Translations under genes and position numbers: made by a program
Shown: positions 12,701-19,856 of the stretch, piece after piece
Layout: every line of letters starts with the position of its first letter
How positions within the stretch are numbered: position 1 is the first letter of the stretch
The notes under the pieces: generated by a model
The model's database searches: none
The model's input: only the letters and a program-made list of their open reading frames with translations
What the model was told of the DNA's origin: nothing
DNA from: Symbiodinium natans
Lineage: Eukaryota > Sar > Dinophyceae > Suessiales > Symbiodiniaceae
NCBI GenBank assembly: GCA_905221605.1
Contig: CAJNDS010002085.1
Span: 1 to 62,000 of the forward strand
DNA length: 62,000 nucleotides
Direction: 5' to 3'

Positions 12701-15176
12701 ATTTACTTCTCCCATTTACTGGGCTACAGCCAGGGAATGAAAAGGTCAAGCGTTTGAAAAACCAGAGGCCGAGCCTAATATGTGAATCCTAGAAGTACGC
12801 CCTGTTGAAAGGGTTTAGGGTTTCGGGTTTGAACTTGGGACGTTCCCCCTTACACTAACAGTCCTTCATATGGATTCTCGTACCCCTATTGTATTCCTTC
12901 TTAAGGACTGTGAGTATAAGGGGAACATCCAACACGCCCAGGACTCTGAAACCTCAACGCTGGATTCTCTTAGCAACAGGCCGAATCAGGCCTGTGAACC
13001 TCTTCCAAACCCCGGGGCTTCAAAAAACAAGAAAAGCAAAAGCGGATGAAGGCAGCTGACGGATTCCGTGGCATAAAGGTTTTCTTTGGGTTTCGACTCT
13101 CACGCTCGTGTTGGGGTTTAGGGGTTTGGGGGTGCAGGGTTTAGGGTTTGGGGTTTAGGATTTCTCTTTTGGCACCCGCATATATAGCTGGACGAACCGC
13201 TCAGCAGGAATCCGACAACACTCTATCACAGGTTCAAACATCCTTAAAAGCCCTGCCGGACCCTATTTACCCGATGTGGCATGCTAGCAATCATGCTCTC
13301 AGGCGCGTATTCCGTGAGCTGCCATACCTGAAGAACCCAAAACCTACTTTGTAGGTTCTCAATATCAAGCCTCTCATCGGATTCTTGGGTAATTTATCAA
13401 AAAGTGGGGTTTGGGTTCTCGAAAGTTTTGGGGCGGTGATGCTATGAGAGGGCTACAGCTGTCCAAGCAGCACGCCGGCGTCCAGCAGGTACTGCCTCGA
13501 CGGTTGCATTTGGCGTGCCCTTTGTGTGGGGCACGCTTAGGGTTTAGGGTTAGGGTTCAGGGTCACCGAACGGCTATAACAGGGGATTCACGGCCCACTC
13601 TGGACCCTACAAGCTTAACACCGTCTTCTTTTGGTAGGGGCACTGGCTACCCCATGGATCTTACACGGGGTGTTGTTATGAAAACCTACACCAGATAGTA
13701 GGCTGCGGACTTTAAATTTGCCCATCTGCTTGGCAGCCTCACACCACACTGCCGAGGCTTTATGGTTGAAGCTTTGGGACCAAATCTGAGCTGGGGTAGG
13801 TTTGGGGGCCCGGTAAACTTCTAATTTCGATGGCTTTAGAAGGATTGCACCTCATTTTTCCCTCTGCCCACGAGATCCCTTCTCAAGGTTCATTTGATGC
13901 ATGCTGAACCCTAAGCCCTAAACCCTAAACCCTAAAAACCTAAACCCCCAAACCCCAAACCCTAAACCCTAAAAACCTAAACCCCAAAACCCTAAACCCT
14001 AAACCGTAAACCCTAAACCCCCAAACCCTACACCCTGAAAGATCTTGGCGGGCACGGCGCGCACCTCAGCATCCTTTCTTGGCTTCGCAGTTAAGCGATC
14101 ACAGTAACTTCTTTTGGCTTTTTGGCCCCAACCAACCCGACTAAACCGTACCCCGAACCCTTAAACCCTGAACCCTACCTAAACCCTGAACCCTACATAA
14201 ACCCTGTGAGCCTTTGGCCTCAAGACCTGAAAACAAACACCACCCCCAGGGCTTAATACCCCAAACCCGAAGCCGCCTAGACTCTTAAACCCTAAACCCT
14301 AAACCCGAAACCCTGAACCCTAAACCCGAAACCCTAAACCCTAGCCCTAAACCCTAAACTTCTTCACATCGAGCCGCACCAGGGTGGCGTGGCCGGCCCT
14401 GGCTGCGGCTGCCAAAGCTCGAGGGGCGCCCGCTTGTAAGTTGCTCCAGTGGCCTTGAGGGGTTAAGGGTTTAGGGCTAGGGTTTAGGGTTCAGGGCTTA
14501 GGGTCTGGGGCTGAGGGTTTAGGGTTTAGGGTCTAGGGCTAAGTTGCTCCAGTGTTCTGTGGGCTTAGATTTTTTTTGTGTTATTTTGGGTTTAGGGGTC
14601 TAGATGGGGTTTATAGGGCTTGGGGCTTCGGGCTTGTTATTTAGGGTGTAGGGGCTCCGACTCTCGCACGCGCAAGGCAGGGCAAGGCTTTGGCTTGCAG
14701 GTCCCGTTAGGTGACACATCGCCATGGGGTTCAGGAGGCTTTAGCCCTAAACCCTTTTGAAACCGGACTTTTCAGGGCTAAAACCTAATGCTAAACCCCG
14801 TTTGCATCTGGCCTGCTGTGACTGTAAAAAGGTGCCCCGGAACCTCTAAACCCGTAAACCCTAAACCAAACCTGTGGTTTGTGGGGTTGAGGGCTTTGTG
14901 TGGTTTTGGGTTTTCATTATGGGGTAAGGGTTTAGGGCTTTAGGTCGCGCTCGTTGCTTCTTAAGACCCAAAGCTCAGAACATCCAAGGCTCTTTGGCTT
15001 GAATTGCTTACAATAAGGGCCTTCAACTAGGGTCTTCTGACACTGCTTGGGGAGATGTCGGAGTAGCTGAACCCATGGATGAAGGGGGGGTTGAGGGCGA
15101 ATTTAGGGTTAGAGGGACTGTCATCGCCGCAGGTGCTGAGCACAAGCTGCGCCACCACTGCAACATGGCCGCGCTC
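670..15176 (-). CDS. Ankyrin-repeat gene split into very short exons, telomeric-repeat introns (gene model)
   Basis: At least twelve islands on the minus strand encode successive pieces of ankyrin repeats (helix pattern G-TPL--AA--GH--VV-LL--GA). Read in genomic order with AG-ended introns, neighbours join in phase: GHATLVR|QYLLDAG (14.4 to 13.5 kb), GASADR|KTPLLNAAAGGH (9.9 to 8.2 kb), GHSDM|VKLLLRNCG (8.2 to 7.4 kb), RNCG|VETRDRQGATALH (7.4 to 6.8 kb), GHRSVVE|ELVAFGADLDP (6.8 to 6.5 kb), DPWR|DADCFG (6.5 to 5.1 kb) and AVEQP|DVVQLLLELRADV (5.1 to 4.4 kb). Exons are 22-77 bp and introns about 0.3-3.5 kb of ITRs and MITEs. Some repeats lack an exon I could identify (15.1-14.4, 13.5-10.0 and 4.4-3.1 kb), and neither end of the gene was found. 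Ankyrin repeats bind proteins, so no specific role follows. It may be a decaying gene, but the kept phase argues that the exon order is real. Confidence 0.6.
1357..1380. repeat. G24 homopolymer
   Basis: An uninterrupted run of 24 G sits inside telomere-derived sequence. Other long G or C runs are at 5,528, 12,478-12,570, 16,721, 46,587 and 49,976. Lengths of such runs are unreliable in assemblies. Confidence 0.9.
1555..1677. mobile_element. MITE-like element (family I), copy 1
   Basis: The ends CTTCTTAAGGAAGGAGGGG and CCCCCCTCCCTTAAGAACC are inverted repeats. The inner sequence GGTAGGTACCTAG, then CCTTGGGTTATATACTCCCC, is shared with a second copy at 48,409-48,529. Confidence 0.6.
1922..2002 (-). 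CDS. Candidate first exon with signal peptide or signal anchor
   Basis: An ATG at 2002 opens a 27-codon segment: a positive start (MARLGAR), an Ala/Leu/Val-rich hydrophobic core (VLALAAAAGVAVW), then TQTLVPD. It ends exactly at a canonical donor GTGAGG. This is the layout of a secretory or membrane protein's first coding exon. Possible downstream pieces are a tiny exon before GTGAGT at about 1,788 and one starting after GGTGTAG near 1,750 (ALASEFFRLYNFF), but I cannot confirm the joins. The family is unknown. Confidence 0.4.
2150..2690. other. Unassigned spacer
   Basis: AT-richer unique sequence to about 2,400, then short telomeric blocks and a G-rich patch (2,515-2,535). No coding frame or inverted repeat stands out. 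Confidence 0.5.
2998..3054 (-). CDS. Candidate ankyrin exon
   Basis: Downstream of an acceptor ending GGGAG the minus strand reads THAAEVLQKRGVPASAAG, the second-helix and loop part of an ankyrin repeat (EVL---G---A). It lies below the 4.4 kb exon in the same series. The exon carrying the intervening TPLH--A helix was not identified. Confidence 0.45.
3075..3187. mobile_element. MITE-like element (family G)
   Basis: The ends CCAGAGGTCCATTTG and CAAATGGACCCTCTGG are near-perfect inverted repeats. A second inner palindrome (GGTACCCAAAAACC / GGTTTTTGGATACC) makes the 113-bp element foldable over most of its length. Only one copy was seen. Confidence 0.65.
3781..3868. repeat. ITR array, CCCTAAA orientation
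   Basis: About twelve CCCTAAA units with one slipped unit (CTTAAACCTAAA). Confidence 0.95.
4021..4177. mobile_element. MITE-like element (family B), copy 1
   Basis: The ends TACTTGGAGGTTCATG and CATGAACCTCCAAGTAG are inverted repeats. Interior: AATTATAACTGTACATATAACCCACTTATAAGCCCC and the matching right arm with repeated AAGTACAGTTA. This is the best-preserved copy with 11,284-11,437. Confidence 0.8.
4367..4416 (-). CDS. Ankyrin exon (DVVQLLLELRADV)
   Basis: The acceptor CTCCCTGCAG is followed by 50 bp coding for -DVVQLLLELRADVGTAK, the second helix and loop of an ankyrin repeat. The segment ends at AAG|GCTTGC (GC donor). Its first two bases complete an Asp codon with the single G left by the 5.1 kb exon, restoring WAVEQP|DVVQLLL. 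Confidence 0.65.
5026..5086 (-). CDS. Ankyrin exon (PGRPLHWAVEQP)
   Basis: A strong acceptor (CTCCCCCAG) precedes 61 bp coding for DADCFGPAPGRPLHWAVEQP, then a GT donor (CCAG|GTCCGC). PLHWAVE is the hallmark first helix of an ankyrin repeat. It joins upstream to the 6.46 kb exon and downstream to the 4.4 kb exon in phase. Confidence 0.65.
5528..5551. repeat. G-rich homopolymer
   Basis: A run of about 20 G, with one early interruption, directly after CCCTAAA units. Confidence 0.8.
5870..6222. repeat. (CTTC)n microsatellite and short tandem repeat
   Basis: Positions 5,870-6,115 are CTTC/CTTG tetranucleotide repeat. Positions 6,139-6,222 then hold three to four copies of a unit of about 20-24 bp (TTGATCCTAAATAGTTTTTC). 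The open frames across it (Leu/Pro/Ser/Phe- or Lys/Glu/Gly-only) are repeat translations. Confidence 0.9.
6439..6477 (-). CDS. Ankyrin exon (ELVAFGADLDPWR)
   Basis: A 39-bp exon lies between acceptor CTTCGTCAG and donor GTTTTC and codes for ELVAFGADLDPWR, the end of helix 2 and the GAD loop of an ankyrin repeat. Both borders are phase 0 and match the neighbours at 6.8 and 5.1 kb. The 110-codon open frame over this stretch is mostly intron read-through. Confidence 0.6.
6757..6833 (-). CDS. Ankyrin exon (GATALHWAATRGH)
   Basis: After acceptor CCGAG the exon codes for VETRDRQGATALHWAATRGH and then RSVVE, a textbook ankyrin repeat (DR-G-TALH-AA--GH--VV). The join to ELVAFGADLDP uses a GA donor (GAG|GAGCCC). 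A GT site further on (GGAGA|GTGAGT) is an alternative end. The join to the 7.35 kb exon is ambiguous by one G. Confidence 0.7.
7344..7369 (-). CDS. Ankyrin micro-exon (VKLLLRNCG)
   Basis: Twenty-six bases between acceptor CCCCTCGAG and donor GTGCAG code for VKLLLRNC plus two bases. Joined to the 8.2 kb exon it restores GHSDM|VKLLLRNCG, the consensus second helix. A longer plus-strand frame also crosses here, but only the minus reading fits its neighbours. Confidence 0.55.
7423..7627. repeat. Long ITR array, TTTAGGG orientation
   Basis: About 26 TTTAGGG units, with one AAAGGG slip near 7,566 and GCTAGGG variants at both ends. It is among the longest arrays in the window and lies in the intron between the 8.2 and 7.35 kb ankyrin exons or just beside it. 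Confidence 0.95.
8186..8232 (-). CDS. Ankyrin exon (KTPLLNAAAGGHSDM)
   Basis: Acceptor GGCGAAG precedes 47 bp coding for -KTPLLNAAAGGHSDM, with a canonical donor (ATG|GTACCC). TPLLNAAAGGH is the ankyrin first helix. It joins the 9.9 kb exon upstream and the 7.35 kb exon downstream in phase. Confidence 0.7.
8366..8478. mobile_element. MITE-like element (family H)
   Basis: The ends AGATCTTCCAAAACCCC and GGGGTTTTGGAAGATCT are perfect 17-bp inverted repeats, continued by TTATTTAAGGAATA / TATTCCGTAATTAA. It is 112 bp with one copy seen. Confidence 0.75.
9068..9168. repeat. Dispersed repeat (family M), copy 1
   Basis: GGGGACCCCCGCAAGATAGATCC, then GTAGGATCCCTGATAAAATGGACCCCAATGAGGTACCCTAAT, is shared with 36,938-37,035 (GGACCCCAAAAATAGATCC, then GTAGGATTCCC and GACCCCAACCAGGTACCCCTAAT). 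No clear inverted ends. Confidence 0.5.
9944..9983 (-). CDS. Ankyrin exon (VVALLADAGASAD)
   Basis: Acceptor GCTGCAG is followed by VVALLADAGASAD, helix 2 and loop of an ankyrin repeat. The end is uncertain: a GA donor after GACC, or a junction three bases later, both join to KTPLLNAAAGGH in the 8.2 kb exon. Confidence 0.65.
10019..10196. repeat. (TTTTC)n and (TC)n low-complexity tract
   Basis: T/C-rich repeat to about 10,145, then (TC)n at 10,177-10,196 and again near 10,240. The Phe/Leu/Ser open frame here is a repeat translation. Confidence 0.85.
10260..10690. other. Unique island, nature unknown
   Basis: About 400 bp of mixed sequence without telomeric repeat, overlapped by 72- and 86-codon plus-strand frames with no recognisable motif. 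It is followed at about 10,707-10,803 by a family C-like segment (CACTTCAGAACCCTGTAAGGAAGGTATGGGACCAT). Confidence 0.4.
11284..11437. mobile_element. MITE-like element (family B), copy 2
   Basis: TACTTGGAGGTTCATGG at the left is matched by CCATGAACCTCCAAGTAA at the right. The interior (CCAATTATAACTGTACTTATCACCCACTTACAAGCCCC) closely follows copy 1. Confidence 0.8.
11853..11967. mobile_element. MITE-like element (family E), copy 1
   Basis: CTACTGTTTGCCTACGAAACC at the left pairs with GGGGGTTCTTAATTTCTAAGCAAATAGTAG at the right. The interior holds the ATATTCTTCCCTATAGGGGTAATAAGGGGATTATT-like core also seen at 41.6 kb. Confidence 0.7.
12225..12335. repeat. Three-copy tandem repeat, AAAAGGGAATAAGGAGTAGCCC
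   Basis: AAAAGGGAATAAGGA(G/A)(T/C)AGCCCTAAACCC occurs three times, about 40-48 bp apart. Each copy ends in telomeric units, as if the unit and its repeat were copied together. Confidence 0.8.
12473..12571. repeat. G-rich low-complexity tract
   Basis: About 100 bp of G runs broken by AA or T. It may form G-quadruplexes, and its length may be mis-assembled. Confidence 0.9.
12834..12932. mobile_element. MITE-like element (family A), copy 1
   Basis: CTTGGGACGTTCCCCCTTACACTAACAGTCCTT at the left pairs with AAGGACTGTGAGTATAAGGGGAACATCCAA at the right. The spacer of about 40 bp resembles GGATTCTCGTACCCCTATTG. Confidence 0.8.
13474..13495 (-). CDS. Ankyrin micro-exon (QYLLDAG)
   Basis: Acceptor CCGTCGAG precedes 22 bp coding for -QYLLDAG, then donor GTGCTG. 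Joined to the 14.4 kb exon across a GC-AG intron it restores GHATLVR|QYLLDAG. The next exon downstream was not identified. Confidence 0.5.
14375..14432 (-). CDS. Ankyrin exon (ALAAAARAGHATLVR)
   Basis: After acceptor ACAAG the exon codes for GAPRALAAAARAGHATLV and the first two bases of Arg, ending at a GC donor (CG|GCTCGA). A GT donor six bases earlier (CTG|GTGCGG) would instead join in phase to VVALLADAG of the 9.9 kb exon, which raises the possibility of alternative splicing. AL-AAA-AGH is an ankyrin helix. Confidence 0.65.
15137..15176 (-). CDS. Ankyrin exon (ERGHVAVVAQLVL)
   Basis: Acceptor GTACGCAAG precedes ERGHVAVVAQLVL, the GH--VV-LL part of an ankyrin repeat. The start register matches the EQGHVAVLE exon at 22.4 kb. 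The downstream border is uncertain; a GC donor after CTCA is one option. Confidence 0.55.
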
Positions 15177-15594
15177 CTTGCGTACAGAGATGGGCCTTAC
15201 ACGGACCTAAGAAGCGAGTAGTAAAGGCCATGCCCTGAATACAGAATCCGGTCCAGATGCCTGCCATCTCGAGCGAGCGGGGGTGCTTAAGTGATTCTCA
15301 TGGTATTTCGGGGAAAATAGGTATACCAGTTGAAAGTGCGGTTCCCAGCATCCCTCCAAAGAACGTATAGGCAGTTTCGCCACCCCAACTCACTCACATT
15401 CCCAGTTGCAACTGGCCACGAGACTTCATGTACCCTGTTGACTCCAGAGACCGTACACCCTAATCCCTATAAACCCCATAAACCCCAACCCCCTGTTCAA
15501 CCCTAAACCTATTTTCACCCCAGACTCAGAGCATCAGCCCCCGAAACCCGCCACCGAAGGCGGCTGTCGAGTGGAAGCTTTGGGTTGTCGAAGG

Positions 15595-15692
15595 GTAGTT
15601 ACATGGTCCCTCAGTATGGGCCCTTGAATGGGGACCCCATACTTCAGAACCCCTTCCAGGAGGTAAGTGACCATATTAAAGAACCGTGTAAC
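15595..15692. mobile_element. MITE-like element (family C), copy 1
   Basis: GTAGTTACATGGTCCCTCAGTATGGGCCC, then GGGGACCCCATACTTCAGAACCCCTT and GTAAGTGACCATATTAA, is shared with 40,984-41,212 and loosely with 10,707-10,803. Inverted ends are poor. Confidence 0.5.
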
Positions 15693-15956
15693 GATTCTTA
15701 GTGGTTGAGGGTTTGGGGTACCCTAAGGCCCCTTTGGGGGAGTGCCCTAGTGGATCGCCTGAAGGTGCACTTCAACTTTGCTGTACCCAACTTATGGGGA
15801 TTGAGAATGACCCTTCTGACCCAAAACCCTAAATAAATAAGACCCCGAAAGCCCCTAATGTCTCCTAATCCTTGGGGACGACATGAACCCTAAAAGGTTT
15901 CATGGCTCATAAACCTCAATAGGGATTACAGCAGTACAGGGTACATGGACCCACTT

Positions 15957-16350
15957 TTAGGGTTCATTTGGGTCTCCACGGACTAAGCCACTCCCAAAAG
16001 ACCAGTGGCCGACGCGGAGGCCAGCGCCGCCCCCAGCGCTGGGCCATGGTGGCTGGCAGCATCTGAAAGCGAGGAGAGAGGGGGGGGAGAGGTTGTTATA
16101 TATTTTTTGGGGTGATTGTGGGGTTATTGGTTTTGATAGGTTTTGTGGTAGGGTCATTATAGGGTTGTAGGGCGCGGCTTTAGGGGTTTGTATCAGAGCA
16201 ATGGGTCTACTTCGGGGTTTCGCGTGCCGGGAGCGGTTTACGGGGTTGTTGGGGGAGCTTGAGAGCTTTACCAGTAGCGGTTTTGGGGCTTGCGGGCTTT
16301 TACGGGGCTTTTGGGGGGCTTTGTGGGGCTTTTTCGGGGCTTGTTGGGGA
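15957..16350. other. Unassigned GC-rich spacer
   Basis: A 66-codon minus frame and a 65-codon plus frame cross this stretch, the latter through GGGGCTTTT-type simple repeats. No domain is visible and nothing supports a gene. Confidence 0.4.
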
Positions 16351-16506
16351 ATTTATACCCCAAACCCTAAACCCCTAACCCTAAACCCTAAACCCTAAAC
16401 CCTATAGGGGTGTACGGCTTAGCGTACTGCGTATTGCGGGTTTAGGGCTTGAGGGGTGTAGGGTCTTGGCCATGCAGCCCCGAAACCTCCAAGACCTTAG
16501 AGTTGA

Positions 16507-16586
16507 GGTTTAGGGTTTAGGGTTTAGGGTTTAGGGTTTAGGGTTTAGGGTTTAGGGTTTAGGGCTTAGGGCTTAGGGTTTAGGTT
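16507..16586. repeat. ITR array, TTTAGGG orientation
   Basis: About eleven heptamers, with two CTTAGGG variants at the right. Confidence 0.95.
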
Positions 16587-16720
16587 TTTGGGCAAAGGAC
16601 CAAGTGTAGGCATGTATGAGGGTACATGGTGGAAACTTCCTGTCTGAAACTGCTCTAAACAATCCAAAGATGCCGTAGGTGTGCCCCCTATACAGTAAGC
16701 GCGGCTTCATAAGCTAAAAT

Positions 16721-16759
<39 letters not shown>

Positions 16760-16760
16760 A
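16721..16760. repeat. C29 followed by A11
   Basis: Twenty-nine C and then eleven A. The CCCC-AAAA boundary resembles family E element arms (CCCCCCAAAAAA at 25.15 kb, TTTTTTGGGGGG at 31.35 and 41.65 kb) and may be an expanded remnant. Confidence 0.85.
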
Positions 16761-17057
16761 GAAAAGCCAAAAACCTGCCTTGCACTCTTAGCTGTACACG
16801 TCGTAAGTACTCTTTGCGCCGTCATCGCCATTCTTGCTTGGGCTTGGTCCGTGCAGCCGAGATGAGGGTTTAGGGCTTATAGGGTTTAGGGCTTAGGGCT
16901 TATAGGGTTTAGGGCTTAGGGCTCCGCAAGCATCGAAAGTCGCACGCTGCAGGCGACTCGAACTAGGGATCTTAGTGGGGCTTAAGTTGGTTTGGGGTTG
17001 AGGGCTTATATAGGGTGTTCACGGACGTGTGGTTTAGAATCTGCACGGCATGAGAGG

Positions 17058-18497
17058 CTATGTGCGCTCGGCCTTCAACCAGGCCAGCGCCAGGAAGAAG
17101 GACAAAGAGACGGCTGCGGCAACACATCCGATGAGATAGTAGGTATACGGGTCGATCTGCACGGCCAGCTGGCCGTAGACGGAGTGCATGACCCCAAGGA
17201 TCACAAAGAGAATTCCCATCCAGAAGCCCATCTCTTGCTTGCCGAAGATCATGCAGATCGCAGATGCAAAGAGGGAGAACATACCGCCAAAGGAGAAGCC
17301 GATGAGGTAGGTGGCCGCCTTCCAGTTCTCGCTGTACATCAGCACCAGGAAGCCCATGATGGAGAAGATTACTGAGGAGCACAGGGACAAGTAGAGCCCG
17401 GCGTCACCAAACCCACACCTCACCCGCAGCAGATCCGTTCCGAAGCCATGGGCAAAGCGGCTTGCCATGCCGCAAATGCCATTCCAGAGGATCACGGTCG
17501 CTCGTTCCTGTGGAGTCGCCGGTGGATTGGCCCTTTTCGAGGCAGCAGCTAGGCCGCCCGTCAGGTACGTGTAGGTAAAGGCCATAGACAAAGCCACAAA
17601 GCAGAACATTGAAACTGCAGGGGGCTCCTTTAGCTTCTGCCAGCGTGATGCTCCGAGGGACCTGGCTGTTGCCTTCGCCGGCGGCAGCAGTGGCGCGAGG
17701 CAGAGGCCCAGCAGCGTCGCGATGGCGTAGGTGATGGTGAGGAACAAGAAGAAGTGTGCGACAGGTTTGAGGTTGGCCAGGAGCCCTGTCTCGGTATTGA
17801 AGTTTTCATCATCCGGTGCTGGCATGAAAACGGTTCGCCAGGCCAAGGGCAACAGAATGTAGCCGAGTGAGACTGAGATGGCCAAGAGTGCCGCCACGGA
17901 GCCCGTGTATTGCGGAGGCAAAGCACGCAGCGCCGCACAGGTACCTGCCAAGTACATGGAGCGGCAGCCGTGGCTTAGCACTGCAAAAGCCAAGCAAAGA
18001 GTCGCGGAACCTGGTTCATCCTTGGCCCCACCGTCTTGAAGTGCCGCAAACCACAGGAAGGCGCCACAGCATGCGAAGATCCCGCCGTAGCAGAGCGCGG
18101 TCACATAGCCAAAGCGATCGTAGACGATCCCAGGGATGAAGCCGAAGACCATGCCCCCGACGAGCGCGCTGCTCACGATGGCCTGGCTCTGCGGAGGTGG
18201 TAGTTCCAGAATCGACTCGAGGCTGGGCTTGAAGAGGTTGTAGCCTTTACTCCACTTACAACCTTAATAAAAATAATATGTTTTAAATATCCTCTTTGTT
18301 TTAATTTAAACCAAAATAAAAAAATTATTCCCAAGAGGGGTGTAGTAGCTCATGGCAGGAACACTGAAGAGCACCAGGGCACAGCAAACCAGCAGAACTA
18401 GCACACCTGTGCCGCCCAGCTGATCCTCCGCCCGCTGCTCCTCCTGCTGCACCTCGAAAGGTACCACTTGTGAGTCGGGCTCATGCTGCTCCTCCAT
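17058..18497 (-). CDS. Major facilitator superfamily transporter, nodulin-like/NFD4-like, two exons
   Basis: Exon 1 (18,497 to about 18,331) begins at ATG and codes for a charged cytosolic head (MEEQHEPDSQVVPFEV), then the first membrane helix (GVLVLLVCCALVLFSVPAM). After a roughly 68-bp, strongly AT-rich intron, exon 2 (about 18,262 to the stop at 17,058) continues WSKGYNLFKPSLESILEL and supplies the other membrane helices, about twelve in all. GIVYDRFGY after helix 2 and SRFAHGFGTDLL between helices 8 and 9 are the two copies of the MFS loop motif (G---DR-G type). The helix containing SHGCRSMYLAGTCAALRALP, followed by GSVAALLAISVSLG, resembles plant nodulin-like/NFD4 transporters. The substrate cannot be inferred. 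The intron ends with AAG; its donor starts GG or GA rather than GT, and a GG on both sides makes the exact join ambiguous. A pyrimidine-rich CTGTCTGTCCAG about 45 bp upstream of the ATG could be a spliced-leader acceptor. Confidence 0.85.
18263..18330 (-). other. AT-rich intron of the MFS gene
   Basis: About 68 bp with almost no G or C (AATAATTTTTTTATTTTGG, ending TTTTTATTAAG). It contrasts with the GC-rich exons and with the telomeric introns elsewhere in the window. An in-frame stop shortly after the donor confirms that it must be removed. Confidence 0.75.
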
Positions 18498-19149
18498 GGC
18501 GAGCCAGGAACAAATGCAAAGATACAGTTAAATTCAGCTGGGCTGGACAGACAGACGACGAAGTCTTATCGAACCTCTGGCGGCGGAGATCACTCTACGA
18601 AACCCACAAGCTGCGCAAACCCTTTATATCCCCCCGAACTTCTGTGATGAAACGGAACAGAAGGCCCATATCTCCTTGTCCTACAGCCAGACCCTTCCAT
18701 ATAGAATTATACAATCGAAGTTGAAATCCCTTACTTGACCTCTTTTTTGTTGAAGCTGTGAACTCCGAACGCAAGGCCTCCACAGCACCCCCCCCCCCCC
18801 CCCTGGTGCCCCTAAGCCCTGAATCCTACCTTTCCTCTAAGGGCTTCGGGCCCTGCCCATGCCCTATAGGCCCACAAAGCGCCCCTCAACTACACAGAGG
18901 ATGGAAGGGGACTATATGGGTATGGTATCGGGGCGTATCCATTGGGGTGAAAACGGAGGGAAACTAGTTTACCCTAATGATCTTATGCGGAGACCCCTAG
19001 CTTGAGGCAGTTTATGATCTAGTTCAGTAGCAGTTCAGGGTTTAGGGTTTAGGGTTCACTCTGACTACGCACTCAGCACGCCGCCCACGCTGGTGAATGC
19101 CACCCCCTTCGCAAATCCAAGCTTAAGCCGCGAAGACCTACCCGCTGAA

Positions 19150-19620
19150 ACCTACCCCCAGAACTATGAAGCCTAGCCCTTTAAAAGCCCTACCCTCGAC
19201 CCTAAGCCCTAAACAAAACACTAAGCCAAAAGCCCTACCCTAAATCCTAAACCCTAAAAAACACCAGGCCAAAACCCCAAAAACCCTTCAAAAAACATAA
19301 AAACCTAAAAACCCTATAAAACCCTAAAACCTAAATCCCTAAAAGCCTTAAGAGCCCCAACAAAAACAACAAAACCCTAAAAATTTTCAAACAACCTTCA
19401 AAACCCTCAAAAACCCTGAAGCCCCTAAAAGCCCTTCAAACACCGACAAAAAACCAACCCTCAAAAACCTTTCAAAAACCCTAACAACCCTTCAAAAACC
19501 CTCAAAACCCCTAAAAACCCTTCAAAAACCCTAAAAACACCAAAAATCTCAAAGACCCTTCAAAAACCCTGAACTGAAAACCCTAAAACCCTCAAAACCC
19601 TCAAAACCCTTCAAAAACCC
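19150..19620. repeat. Degenerate AAAACCCT/CAAAAACCCTT repeat
   Basis: About 470 bp of drifting A4-6CCCT units with TTC or CT insertions. Probably a decayed telomere-derived array; no gene. Confidence 0.85.
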
Positions 19621-19632
19621 TCACTAAGCGGC

Positions 19633-19699
19633 CTTGGAGGAAGGCAACCGCCTCCGTGTGGCCTCGGCCCGCGGCCAGTGCCAGGGGAGAGGCCTCGGC
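19633..19699 (-). CDS. Ankyrin exon (ASPLALAAGRGHTEAVAFLQ)
   Basis: A pyrimidine-rich acceptor (GCTTCTTGCTAG) precedes 67 bp coding for AEASPLALAAGRGHTEAVAF and LQ: one helix pair of an ankyrin repeat. It ends at a GC donor (CAAG|GCCGC). Its start joins SAGAELSSAE of the 22.0 kb exon in phase 0. Confidence 0.7.
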
Positions 19700-19743
19700 C
19701 TAGCAAGAAGCCCGAGTTTAGGGGGTTTAGGGTTTAGGGTTTT

Positions 19744-19829
19744 CGATGTTCCGTCCTCAATAGGGATTCTAGTAGCCCCTATTGTGATCCCTATTGAGGA
19801 CTGTTAGTATAGGGGGGAACATCCCAAAG
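19744..19829. mobile_element. MITE-like element (family A), copy 2
   Basis: The left arm is decayed (CGATGTTCCGTCCTCAATAGGG). The right arm is intact (GAGGACTGTTAGTATAGGGGGGAACATCCCAAAG). It sits immediately beside the satellite array. Confidence 0.7.
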
Positions 19830-19856
19830 CAAAGGGTTTTTAGGGGGTCCCGAAGG

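Noticed and set aside
16992-17375. 127-codon plus-strand frame
   Set aside because: Antisense shadow of the MFS transporter; its charged sequence has no family features.
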